A stretch of DNA of 42,857 bases from Acidobacteriaceae bacterium. GTDB lineage: Bacteria; Acidobacteriota; Terriglobia; Terriglobales; Acidobacteriaceae. The DNA is taken from contig JASHQE010000323.1 of the NCBI GenBank assembly GCA_030037705.1, forward strand, positions 1-42,857, given 5' to 3'. The notes below the pieces were generated by a model. It was not told the origin of the DNA and did no database searches. It saw only the letters and a list, made by a program, of their open reading frames with translations. Every line of letters starts with the position of its first letter. Position 1 is the first letter of the stretch. Below are positions 18,010 through 27,200 of the stretch, one piece after another. The position numbers and the translations under genes are program-made.

Positions 18010-19310
18010 TGGCGCATTTTGGCGTGCTTTCCTATAAGGGGACAGGGCATCTGAATCCACTCCTGGCCCTCTCGAGACGATTGTTGTCCCGGGGACACAA
18101 GGTGACGTTTTTCCAGCATCCAGACCTGGAGACGCTTGTGCGTAACAACGGTTTCGACTTCCAGCCAATCGATGCGTTTCTTTCCGCGGGCGGCAAACGG
18201 CCGCCGGTGAAGACAGGCCGGAACGGGATTCTTGCGCGGATCAGTGATATCCGTTACCGGCTTGATCGCATCACGAAGGAGATGGGGAGGTTCCTGCAGG
18301 AGTACCCTCGAGCAATTCGAACTGCAGGAGTGGACGCGCTCATCCTAGGGGAAATCTCTCTGGCCGGCCCGACAGTAGCGGAGTGGCTGCGTGTGCCCTA
18401 TTTCATTGTGTCCACGTCGATTCCCCATAACTTTGGCTGGGATGCTCCTCGATCGATCCTTTCACCTTCATGGCTGGGGCGCATGGAGAGGGAACTCCTG
18501 GAAGTCTCCGTATTGCGCATGAAAGGACCTTTGCGCCGCAATCTGGATCGATATAGAGAATCGCTCGGCCTTGGATCGGTGCGCAGAATCGACAAAACGT
18601 TTCCCGCATTGGCACACATCACGCAATGGCCGCAGTGCCTTGAAATTCATCGCTCCAAGTTACCTGCCAATTTCCATTACACCGGACCGTTCGTTGACGA
18701 GGGTGCGAGAAGCGTCGTGGAGTTTCCCTGGGAGCGGCTTGACGGCAGGCCGCTGATCTACGCGTCGTTAGGAACAACTCGAAAAGGTGATCCAGCAATC
18801 TTTCATCGGATCGCCGATGCTTGCAGGAGACTGAACTTGCAACTGACTATCTCTCTCGGCGGACGGCATGATCCGGCTCTCTTCGCTAGCCTGCCGGGAG
18901 ATCCAGTGGTAGTCGGAAATGCTCCGCAACTCGATCTGATCAAGCGGGCATCCATCGTGATTACGCATGCTGGGCCGAATACGGCGCTCGAGGCGCTCCT
19001 GCACGGAAAGCCCATGCTCGCGCTTCCGATGGTGCTGGATCAACCGGCGGTTGCAACTCGCCTGGCCAGATTCGGAGCGGCTGAGGTGCTTCGGATGCAG
19101 GATCGTTCCACGGAAGAGATTAGAGCCGCGTTAGCAAAGATCAGGAACGATTCCCGCTACCGGGAAGCTGCTCAGAAGCTGCAAGGCCAGATAGCACCCC
19201 TCCGCGGCGCAGATCACGCGGCAGACATCATCGCAGAGTCATTAACTCCAGATCGATGCAGTTCCAGAACTTCCGGGATTACGAAGGATGCAACTCTGAT
19301 AACCTACTGA
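18009..19310 (+). CDS. UGT/MGT-like glycosyltransferase (GT1)
   Basis: The 433-residue protein starts at ATG 18009, overlapping the previous TAA (TAATG). The N-terminal half begins MAHFGVLSYKGTGHLNPLLA, like macrolide and zeaxanthin glucosyltransferases. The C-terminal half carries the nucleotide-sugar-binding signature: PLIYASLGTTRKG, then GNAPQLDLIKRASIVITHAG, NTALEALLHGKPMLALPM and DQPAVATRL. It should transfer a sugar from a UDP- or TDP-donor to a small hydrophobic acceptor in the cytoplasm. It is the last plus-strand gene of the coupled set and is convergent with the HPr-kinase-like gene 42 bases away. The aglycone is unknown. Confidence 0.85.
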   Translation: MAHFGVLSYKGTGHLNPLLALSRRLLSRGHKVTFFQHPDLETLVRNNGFDFQPIDAFLSAGGKRPPVKTGRNGILARISDIRYRLDRITKEMGRFLQEYPRAIRTAGVDALILGEISLAGPTVAEWLRVPYFIVSTSIPHNFGWDAPRSILSPSWLGRMERELLEVSVLRMKGPLRRNLDRYRESLGLGSVRRIDKTFPALAHITQWPQCLEIHRSKLPANFHYTGPFVDEGARSVVEFPWERLDGRPLIYASLGTTRKGDPAIFHRIADACRRLNLQLTISLGGRHDPALFASLPGDPVVVGNAPQLDLIKRASIVITHAGPNTALEALLHGKPMLALPMVLDQPAVATRLARFGAAEVLRMQDRSTEEIRAALAKIRNDSRYREAAQKLQGQIAPLRGADHAADIIAESLTPDRCSSRTSGITKDATLITY

Positions 19311-19352
19311 TCTCCGCATCGACGATTCTCTTTTGGCCGAAGGATAAATACT

Positions 19353-20390
19353 TTAGAGTGCCCGCACCAGAAGCTCCAGTTGCTCAATCCCCTCATCCAG
19401 AACACAATAATGCAACTCGAACACGGGAACTGCGTTCAGCCTTTCGAGTACCTTCTCGTGCCTGGCGCGTATCTCGCCCGCCGAATAAAGCTCCTGACTC
19501 ATGCGCTTGGCCGCGCTGCCGTGGGGCAGGCGAATCAAATTTGCCTTGGCTCCAGTGTACCTGTTGAGATACACAACCGAACCTACTTCGACCTCGGTTG
19601 CGGTATCAATCGACGGCAATTCACGAACCAAGATCTCGATAGAGGGCTTGCCTTCCATGCGCGGCGTGATCGCGCGGTTTTCGAGCTCCGGAAACAGTGC
19701 TTTGGCATGAGGCCGGAAGCGCATGCGATGTGCGTGCCCGATGACCTGAGGCGTCTTCGAAGCATTGATCAGGTAACAGGTGTCGTCCGAGGTATAGGTC
19801 CACCCAGCCCGCGCGCATGCATACGAAAGAGTCGATTTTCCGGCGCCTGAATGACCGCAAAGGAGAATGCCTTTTCCTTCCTTACTGACACAGGCGGCGT
19901 GGATGTCAGTAACGACTGTGGCGCCTAGCAAAAGATAAACGACTTTTTCCAGGAAGTTGTAGCGAAAGTAAAGTTGGCTCTGCAACGCAGCTTCACTCAG
20001 CCAAACGAAGTTGCCCGACGTGCGAAGATCGAGGAGCGCTTGATTATCCGCATTTGCCACAAGCGAATACAGGTGGTTAAACTCACGGCGTGTCGGCTCC
20101 GGCGGAAGTTGCGTGTCACTGGTCGTCGTCACTCCAACACGGACCACGAGTCCTGCATCTTCATGCCGTAGTTGCCTGTGGCCGAAGCTTTCATGGGCGG
20201 CATCCAGAACCTCAGGGTGATTGGTAAGAATCTCGATGCCAAAACCGAGCGGATAGAACATCCCCCGCAAAGGCAGCTTCACATCGCACAGGAGAGAGTC
20301 CTGCGGCCTGACAGCGCCTTCCTGATTACGCTGTTGTGGCTCTGCCGCTTCGATGAACGCGCCACTCATTGCTTCATGCATCATTTCCAT
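19353..20390 (-). CDS. HPr-kinase-like P-loop protein (HprK-related)
   Basis: The 345-residue protein has a beta-rich N-terminal part and a C-terminal HPr-kinase-like P-loop domain. The Walker A motif is GHSGAGKS (179-186) in GILLCGHSGAGKSTLSYACA. The following WTYTSDDTCYLI carries SDD (201-203), typical of HprK relatives. True HprK acts on the PTS protein HPr; this protein lacks the normal HprK N-terminal domain and has no PTS neighbours. HprK-like kinases accompany nucleotidyltransferases in exopolysaccharide and some lasso-peptide clusters, where a few phosphorylate peptide products. It is transcribed against the cluster. The substrate is unknown. Confidence 0.8.
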   Translation of the reverse strand: MEMMHEAMSGAFIEAAEPQQRNQEGAVRPQDSLLCDVKLPLRGMFYPLGFGIEILTNHPEVLDAAHESFGHRQLRHEDAGLVVRVGVTTTSDTQLPPEPTRREFNHLYSLVANADNQALLDLRTSGNFVWLSEAALQSQLYFRYNFLEKVVYLLLGATVVTDIHAACVSKEGKGILLCGHSGAGKSTLSYACARAGWTYTSDDTCYLINASKTPQVIGHAHRMRFRPHAKALFPELENRAITPRMEGKPSIEILVRELPSIDTATEVEVGSVVYLNRYTGAKANLIRLPHGSAAKRMSQELYSAGEIRARHEKVLERLNAVPVFELHYCVLDEGIEQLELLVRAL

Positions 20391-20675
20391 GAATTGAGTG
20401 CAGCTTCTTCCGGAATCCGGGAATAGTCACGCCGGAGACGTTGCAAAGCACCCCTTCCCCTGCGAGTGAACTGAACTATTGCAGCTTAGCTGAACACGCA
20501 AGCGGAAGTGTCATGGAATTGTCGCTGTTCGCAGCCTCTTCGTTCGATCCCTCTCGGCGCTTGCCGCCGCTTTCACGCCGGTCACAGGAGTGACAATCCT
20601 TTGACAAAGCAGAGATGGCTGCGGGACATCAGCCGGTTCATGGGTTGCTAACGTGGACATGCTGGTACGGGATGA
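20391..20675. other. Divergent gap between the HprK-like and PhyH-like genes
   Basis: This 285-base gap should hold both promoters. A 26-codon plus-strand frame at 20513-20593 (begins MELSLFAASSFDPSRR) has GGAAG five bases before its ATG. It matches no peptide family I know, and I do not call it a gene. No hairpin terminator was seen. Confidence 0.3.
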
Positions 20676-21620
20676 ATGAGGATGAAGGCTTTCCACGCAT
20701 TTCATGCGAACCGATTGACGCCGGGTGAACTGCGAGCGCACATCCATTCGAAAGGCTATGCGCTCATTCACGATCTGTTGCCCCAGGGTGCGGTCCGCTC
20801 CGTATTGGTGGATATCACCCGTCTATTGTCTGCCGCGAACTGGCTGAAACCAGGCATCGATCCGCTGCAACGCATCCCACTGGATGGTGCTGCCTATGGC
20901 GACCCCGATCCGATTTTCAAGCAGGTCTATCAACAGATCTTCAATCTCGAGTCCTTTCATTCGTTGCCGCATCATTCATCGCTGCGAAATGTGATGCGGA
21001 TGCTCGCCGGAGATCAGGTGCTGATTCATCCGAAGCCGATTGGCCGCTTGATCTTCCCCAACTGCGAACGTCTCGTTGTGCACGCACATCAGGACTACGA
21101 GTTCATGCGTGGCGACCCCGAGTTCTTCACAGTATGGATACCGTTGCATGACTGCCCTGTGGAGGCAGGACCACTTCGGATTCTTGCCGGCTCCCACCGC
21201 TTCGGCTTCCAGAAGCACGCGAGAGAAAACCTGCACGTGCCGGAGATTCCTGCCGACGCGCTTATGGGCGACGAGTGGTTTGGCGGTCCTCTCAGCGCCG
21301 GCGATGTGTTGATCTTTCACAGTCTGACGGTTCATGCTGCATCTCCCAATCTGTCGGAGCAAATGCGCATCTCGCTCGACATTCGATTCCAGGACGCGCG
21401 CCGCGAGCTGAATCCTTCGAACCTCGTATTTGCCGGCGAGTCAGGGAAATCCTGGGAAAAAACCTATGCGAACTGGCAATCAGATGAATTGAAGTTCTAC
21501 TGGAAGAACTTTCCTCTCACATTGAATCCATCGAAGGAAAAGTTGGAACAGCTAGCGCAGACGGCCGAATCTCCGTCAGCGCGTGCAAGATACTCCCGCA
21601 TCGTCAGCCAAATTTCATAA
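20676..21620 (+). CDS. Phytanoyl-CoA dioxygenase-like Fe(II)/2-oxoglutarate oxygenase
   Basis: The 314-residue protein has the double-stranded beta-helix of the PhyH family. Iron ligands are visible as His138-x-Asp140 in VVHAHQDYEF and distal His220 in HSLTVHAAS. Arg231 or Arg237 in RISLDIRFQ could bind 2-oxoglutarate. Such enzymes hydroxylate small molecules, including natural products. It is divergent from the HprK-like gene and convergent with the GH2 gene 44 bases away, so it probably has its own promoter. Its position at the cluster edge suggests a tailoring step, but membership is not certain. Confidence 0.85.
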   Translation: MRMKAFHAFHANRLTPGELRAHIHSKGYALIHDLLPQGAVRSVLVDITRLLSAANWLKPGIDPLQRIPLDGAAYGDPDPIFKQVYQQIFNLESFHSLPHHSSLRNVMRMLAGDQVLIHPKPIGRLIFPNCERLVVHAHQDYEFMRGDPEFFTVWIPLHDCPVEAGPLRILAGSHRFGFQKHARENLHVPEIPADALMGDEWFGGPLSAGDVLIFHSLTVHAASPNLSEQMRISLDIRFQDARRELNPSNLVFAGESGKSWEKTYANWQSDELKFYWKNFPLTLNPSKEKLEQLAQTAESPSARARYSRIVSQIS

Positions 21621-21664
21621 CTCCAAGCGGCGCGTCCATTCGATGACGCTCTCTAACCGCGCAT

Positions 21665-23995
21665 TCAAGCGATTTCCCGTGTTGCCGGAGCAACGGAGAT
21701 AGCGATCTGGCGGCTCCCAAGCCAGGGATGAGTCGCGGTGAGGCGCGCGGTTCCAGGCTTATCGATGGCGCGGATCCATACCGCGCCGAGGCCGCCCACC
21801 AGAGGAAAGACGCATTCGCCAATCAGCTCGGCGGGGCCATCGAGATCGAGTTGGATGGGATCATCGGCAAACGGGCGGATGTGTCCGAATCGATCGGTCA
21901 CGCGAAAGACGGCGCGCGTTGTGTCGGCGCCGTCGGCGATCAGAGCGGTGTCGTCAGAGACGAGAGTGAACTGCGCATCGGCGTCACTGCCGGAGTAGTT
22001 TCTAATGGCGACCTGCCGGCCGGCTATATAGCCCTCGACGCGCAGGTCACCCCAGTTGCCATCATCGAGCTTGTCGCCGATGTTAAAGATGAAGGGAGGA
22101 AACCGCAGATGCGGATAGGTGGCGCGATCGGGCGCGGCTTCCACGGCAAGCTGACCGTTGACGTAGAGCTTGAGGTGATCGCAGTTCGAGCAGATGACGC
22201 ACCTGTCCAGGCCTCCGGCCTCGTCGCTTGGGGCCCAGTGAAAGGCGGGTTCGATGACGACTTCTTCCGAAGGATCGCATTGTGACCTATAAAAGCCGGC
22301 AGCGGGCTTGGGCTCGCGAAAGATATCGGCTACGCCGTGATAACAGATGCCGTCTCCGGAACCGAAGCCAACATGGGTGTTGTAGTCGAAGGCGCACCAA
22401 GCAATGCCGCCTGCATATTGCGGATTTGATGCAATCTGGTCATGCACGCGGGCGTGCCGCAGAGTGTGCTCGATAAGGCGATCGGCGTTATCGATGCTCT
22501 TTGTGTCATAGGTGTGACCGACGAATTCAGTATTCAGATAGCGCGGATGATTGGGCGGCTGGAGCGGGAAGCCGAAGTCGTTCATGGTGAAGACATCTTC
22601 GAGAAGCTCAGAGTCGCGGAAGGCGCGAATGCCGCCGGTCTGGCGGGTGAGGTCGAGGCTGTGCGCGGCGTTGTTCGTGCGCGTGTAGAAATCATGATCA
22701 TCGCTGGACTCGTTGATGCGTACGCCCCACAGAATGATCGAAGGATGGTTCCAGTCACGGCGAATCATGCGCGCGACGTTGTCGACGGCGAGGTCCTTCC
22801 ATGCAGCGTCGCCGATGTGCTGCCAGCCGGGGATTTCCTCAAGGACCAGCAAACCGTATTCATCGCACGCGTCGAGAAAATGGCGCGACTGCGGATAGTG
22901 CGAGGTGCGCACGATGTTGCATTTGAATTCGTGGCGCAGGATTTCGGCGTCGCGTCGCTGCACACGGCGCGGCATGGCAGGACCGGCAAAGGGAAAGGTC
23001 TGATGACGATTGAGGCCGCGCAGCTTGAGGGTCTTTCCGTTCAGTTGAAAACCTTGCGGAGTGAATTCAGCATGACGAAAGCCGATGCTGCGGCTGTCCT
23101 GATCGACGATCACGTTCCCGCGCAGAACGCTCACCTGGACGGAATAGAGCCGGGGATGCTCGACGTCCCAAAGTTCAACTTTTTCGAGCGGCGCGAGCGG
23201 AATGGTTTGCACCGATCGCTGCGTTTCTGACGATGGAAGAATGAGATTCTGGATTGCCCGAGCGAGGATTCGCTCGCCATCGCACAGCTCAACGGCCAGC
23301 GTGAGCGGCTGCTGCGGAAGCTCCTGGAACTGAACGTGGCAATCGACTTCAAGTTTAGGGTTCCCGGAGAGAACCTCCTGCGGACGGGCAAAAACATTCT
23401 CGATAAATGTGGAATCCACAATGCGTAGAGAGACCTCACGATAAATCCCGCCGAAGGTCAGGTAATCAAGTTGATCGCCGAAGGGCGGGATATCGGCCCG
23501 CTCTGTCGAATCGACTCGAACAGCGAGGATGTTCTCTCCGGAGAAATCGATATGTGGCGTCAGGTCGAACCCAAAGGGCGTATACCCGCCGCGATATTCG
23601 CCCACCAGTGCGCCGTTGATCCAAACAGTGGAGGCAGTCATGACGCCTTCAAAATCCACAAAGACACGGCGGCCGCGCGCCGAGGCCGGAAGCCGGAAAC
23701 TGCGGCGGTACGCGGAGACAAATTGGTAGGACTTTTCGTCCAGTCCGTGCCAAGGCGCGTGGATTGTGGAATGCGGAACAGTAACGCGTTGCCAGGCCGA
23801 GTCGTCGAAGTCCTTGGCTTCAGCTCCGGCAACAAACGCAGGACTGAAACGCCAGTTGCGGTCGATGGGAAGGGTCAGCCGGCCTCGCGTTGGAGACGAC
23901 GAATCCTCCGGTTGGGAAATGGAAAGTGCATGGAGCGGAAGTGCCGTTGTCGCCAGCAAGGAACCGCTGCTTTTTAGAAAATCCCGGCGCTTCAC
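21665..23995 (-). CDS. GH2-family beta-glycosidase, Tat-exported
   Basis: The 776-residue protein starts at GTG 23995, chosen because AGGAG lies just upstream and because the start then gives a Tat signal (KRRDFLKSSG followed by a hydrophobic stretch). Longer starts, up to 24067, would bury the signal. The order is a sugar-binding jelly roll (WINGALVGEYRGGYTPFGFD), an immunoglobulin-like domain and a TIM barrel with GLNRHQTFPF. Probable acid/base is Glu429 in WGVRINESS and nucleophile Glu490 in YLNTEFVGH. Further beta-sandwich domains close the protein. Activity could be beta-galactosidase, beta-glucuronidase or related. It is the last gene of the GH89 operon, after a 220-base gap with hairpins. 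Confidence 0.85.
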   Translation of the reverse strand: MKRRDFLKSSGSLLATTALPLHALSISQPEDSSSPTRGRLTLPIDRNWRFSPAFVAGAEAKDFDDSAWQRVTVPHSTIHAPWHGLDEKSYQFVSAYRRSFRLPASARGRRVFVDFEGVMTASTVWINGALVGEYRGGYTPFGFDLTPHIDFSGENILAVRVDSTERADIPPFGDQLDYLTFGGIYREVSLRIVDSTFIENVFARPQEVLSGNPKLEVDCHVQFQELPQQPLTLAVELCDGERILARAIQNLILPSSETQRSVQTIPLAPLEKVELWDVEHPRLYSVQVSVLRGNVIVDQDSRSIGFRHAEFTPQGFQLNGKTLKLRGLNRHQTFPFAGPAMPRRVQRRDAEILRHEFKCNIVRTSHYPQSRHFLDACDEYGLLVLEEIPGWQHIGDAAWKDLAVDNVARMIRRDWNHPSIILWGVRINESSDDHDFYTRTNNAAHSLDLTRQTGGIRAFRDSELLEDVFTMNDFGFPLQPPNHPRYLNTEFVGHTYDTKSIDNADRLIEHTLRHARVHDQIASNPQYAGGIAWCAFDYNTHVGFGSGDGICYHGVADIFREPKPAAGFYRSQCDPSEEVVIEPAFHWAPSDEAGGLDRCVICSNCDHLKLYVNGQLAVEAAPDRATYPHLRFPPFIFNIGDKLDDGNWGDLRVEGYIAGRQVAIRNYSGSDADAQFTLVSDDTALIADGADTTRAVFRVTDRFGHIRPFADDPIQLDLDGPAELIGECVFPLVGGLGAVWIRAIDKPGTARLTATHPWLGSRQIAISVAPATREIA

Positions 23996-24108
23996 AGTTC
24001 TCCTGAGATGTTCCCCGATGCAATCCATTCGTGATGGAAACTGCGTTAGCAGTGTACCGCACTGCATGCTGACGGAAGCGGGTAGCTCTCGTAATCGCTG
24101 AAAACGCT

Positions 24109-24128
24109 CTCGGTCCTTGCGGACCGAG
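24109..24128. repeat. Intercistronic hairpin between receptor and GH2 genes
   Basis: CTCGGTCC (24109-24116) and GGACCGAG (24121-24128) form a perfect eight-pair stem with loop TTGC. It abuts the inverted-end element at 24131-24219. On the operon transcript it lies between the receptor stop and the GH2 start, where it could slow exonucleases and give more receptor than enzyme. Confidence 0.5.
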
Positions 24129-24130
24129 GG

Positions 24131-24219
24131 CTAGAGCAGTTCCCGAATGGGTGTAGTGCGAAAGCACGCCACTCTACACGACTTTCAAAAAGTCAATATT
24201 CATTCGGGAGCTGCTCTAG
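24131..24219. repeat. MITE/REP-like element, copy 1
   Basis: This 89-base element has 19-base inverted ends, CTAGAGCAGTTCCCGAATG on the left and CATTCGGGAGCTGCTCTAG on the right, which match at 18 of 19 positions. Inside are GTGC-GAAA-GCAC (24156-24167) nested in GTGTAG/CTACAC, and GACTT-TCAAA-AAGTC (24180-24194). A second copy with the same modules lies at 36147-36264. The right end contains the receptor's TAG stop (24216-24218). No transposase is encoded nearby. Confidence 0.75.
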
Positions 24220-27200
24220 AAGGTGAATCTGGCGCCGCCCTCGATGAAACGGGGCTGGATATTACCGGAACTGCTGATCTGGCCGAAAGCTGCATCGCCA
24301 GGATTCGAGTCGGGCTGGCCGTAGCTGGGCGTATTGAAGGCATTGAATGCCTCGAAGCGAAGCTGCAGCTTATAGCGTTCCTGGATGCTGAAGTTTTTGA
24401 GCATGGAGAGATTTGCGTTTCTAATGGGCGGCTCCTGAATGAAAAACTTCTGCGTATCGCCAGGAGTGCCATAAGCATTGTTGGTGAAAGCGTTGACGTT
24501 GAAGTACTCGTTGATCCAGCGGCTCTTGCCGCCCTGGCGAACCCCATAGGACTGGCCCGGGACGTAGTCGGCGCGGTCCTGGTACTCATTGAAGAAGGAG
24601 TTATTGTTGCCCTCGCCGCCGTTCATCGTGAACGGAGGACCGGACATAGCGGTGTAAGTGCCGGAGAACTCCCACCCACCGAGGACTTCGCGCTCGAGCA
24701 GGTCGGCGTGGGGCAAATTCGGGATTTTATAGAGAAAATCGGTGACGAAGATGATCGGGTAATTGAGGCTCGACAGTCCGTAGTCGTGGCGGATGGAATA
24801 GGGATCGCTGATGCTGGATTCGAAGCTGGGATCGCCCGATCCGCCGACGTCGGTGTCGCGAGACCAGGTGAAGTTGGTATGGAATTGCAGGCCGAACGAA
24901 AGATGCTTCTCAAGTCCCGCCTGCAACGCCGAATAACGCGAGGTGGCGCCATCCTGAACCTGGATGATGGAGCCGAAATTGGGGTAGGTGGTGCGGTTGC
25001 CATTGTTGGGGTTGGAAGGCGAGCCGAAGTACTGGCCTGGATTTTGGTCGACAGTGGTGGCTTGATGATAGGACTCGGCGCCGACATAGGCGAGGTGCAT
25101 TGCCCAGTTTTTGCTGAACTGCTGTTCGAGGGAGAGGTTCCAGGTCTGGGTCGTGCCGACCTTGAGATTGAGAGCGAAGACCGCAGGTAGCGCAACCGGC
25201 TCAAAGCTGGCGAATGAAACATTGCTGGCCGGAAGCTGCGAGGGCGAGGCGAAGGGCGGCAGCGGACTCACACCGCCGGTGGCAGTGAAACCGCTCCAAG
25301 GCGTGTCGAAGTTGATGGGAACTGTGCTTGTGCCGCTAAAGCTGTAGGCGGGCGAGAACGGCGCAGCGTCCCAGACATGATTGTAGAAAGCATCTTCCAT
25401 GGGCGTGGTGAACATGCCGAAGGCGGCGCGAAGGACGGTCTCAGGATGTACCTGCACGGCTACGCCAAGGCGCGGCTCCCAATAGCCGTACGTCGTAGGC
25501 ATCACGCCCGGGCCAACGCCCTTATCGCCGACGAAGAGCAAGCCCTGCGGTGCGTTGGGGTAGCGGGTGCTCTGCGCGCCCGGCACGAAAGCGGCAGCGC
25601 GGCCATTGGCGATGGTAAGGGGAACATTAGGATCCCAACGGAGGCCCGCGGTAACCGTGAAATTGCGTGCGAGCTTGAACTGATCCTGCGCGTAGTAGCC
25701 CTGCAGCCATCCCTGCTCGCTGCCGGCCTCGCCGGCGCCCTGGCTAAACGAAGAGAGATAGCCGAGCAGGAAGTCGGCGAGCGGAAATCCCGTGTATTGG
25801 CCGTTGAAGGAGACCTGCGCATTGACTTCGCCGCCCCAGAACTCCGAGCCGTAGCGGTGCATGAGATTCGCCCCAGCGAGAAAAGTGTGCCTGCCCCAGG
25901 TCTTGGTCAAGGTATCGGTCAAGATCCAATAGCGGCGGTGCGTGTTGTTGGGGTTTCCGGTAAAGGCATTGAAGCCCAGCCCGCCACCATAGAGGACGTT
26001 GCCGTCGAAGGCCGAAAGGCCGCCGATGTAGCACTCGCCCGTAGGATCGGCGACGGCAACGTACTCGGAGAGGCAGACGGGCTGACCGGAGGAATTGTAC
26101 TCGACCGTGCCGGTGGAGAAATCGTACTCCTGCCAGGAGAGCGTGGCGCTGTTCAGCATAGTGGGGCTGATGGTCCAGACGTGGCCTAAGGCGAGGTTGA
26201 GATAGATGCCGTTCTCCCCTTCGACTCCGGCGAGAATGTTACCGACAGTGGCCTCGCCCGGCTGGCCGAAGAGATCATAAAAGCTGCGGGCGAAGAACCG
26301 CTGGCTTTTGCTGAGGTCGTAGTCCAGGCGTGTGGTGAGCTCGTTGTAGCTTGACAGCGTAGCGGGGCCGGGCACATTGAGTTGGCCGGTGGAGGCGACC
26401 TGGCCGAGAGGGATGGACTTCATGAGCGCGACCGCGCCCTTGCTGAAGAGGCTTGTGCTGACCTGCTGTGGTTTGCCGTTGGAGGTGGTAAAAACGCCGG
26501 CGAGCGGACCTTGCAGATCGCTTGAAGGCACGGCGCTGAAGTCGCCGTTGAGCATGGCCTGCGTGGGCGTGAATTGCGTGTTCGAGGAGCTGCTGTTCTT
26601 GTCGCGCGTGCCTTGGTAATTGGCGAAGAAGAAGAGCTTGTCGCGCCCCTCAACGACGTGCGGAATGATCACAGGCCCGCCGACGAAGCCGCCGAACTGG
26701 TTGTATTTGAGCACATTGATGGTGCCGCTGTTCCAGTAACGAGAGCTGAGAGCGTCGTTGCGGATAAATTCGAAGGCTCCGCCGTGGAACTCGTTGGTGC
26801 CGGAGCGGGTTTGGATGCTGACGATGCCCATGGGAGCGAAGCCGTACTGGGCATCAAAGTTGTTGGTAATGACCCGGAACTCCTGCGTCGCATCGGTATT
26901 GGGGAACGGAGCCGCAAGCAAGCTGAAGGTATCCATGTTGGCGACGCCGTCAAGCAGATACCAGGCGCTGCCCTGCCGTTGCCCACCGATGGACGCCCCC
27001 GATTCGTTATTGAACGAGTTGCTGTTCGTGGGCGTCGAGGCCTGCGAATAGAGTTCGTTGGTCGTGCCCACTGCGAGGCTCACCAGAGCGGAGGGATCGC
27101 GGGCATCGAGAGGCAGCTCGGTGACTTCGTCCTGGCTGATGGCTTGGCCCATCTCGGCGGTGGTGCTGTTGATGAGCTCTGCGCCGCCCTCGACGGTGAT

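Noticed and set aside
20513-20593. 26-codon frame with GGAAG before ATG, considered as a peptide precursor
   Set aside because: No leader/core pattern of lasso or other modified peptides was seen, and no maturation enzymes such as PqqD-like or asparagine-synthetase-like proteins are nearby.
22442-23230. Plus-strand frame opposite the GH2 gene (262 codons)
   Set aside because: The minus strand carries the GH2 catalytic motifs; the opposite product shows no family pattern.
24147-25190. Long plus-strand frame opposite the second receptor gene (347 codons)
   Set aside because: It is antisense to a clear receptor C-terminal barrel, has no recognisable domain and begins inside the repeat element. 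It is a GC-rich shadow frame.
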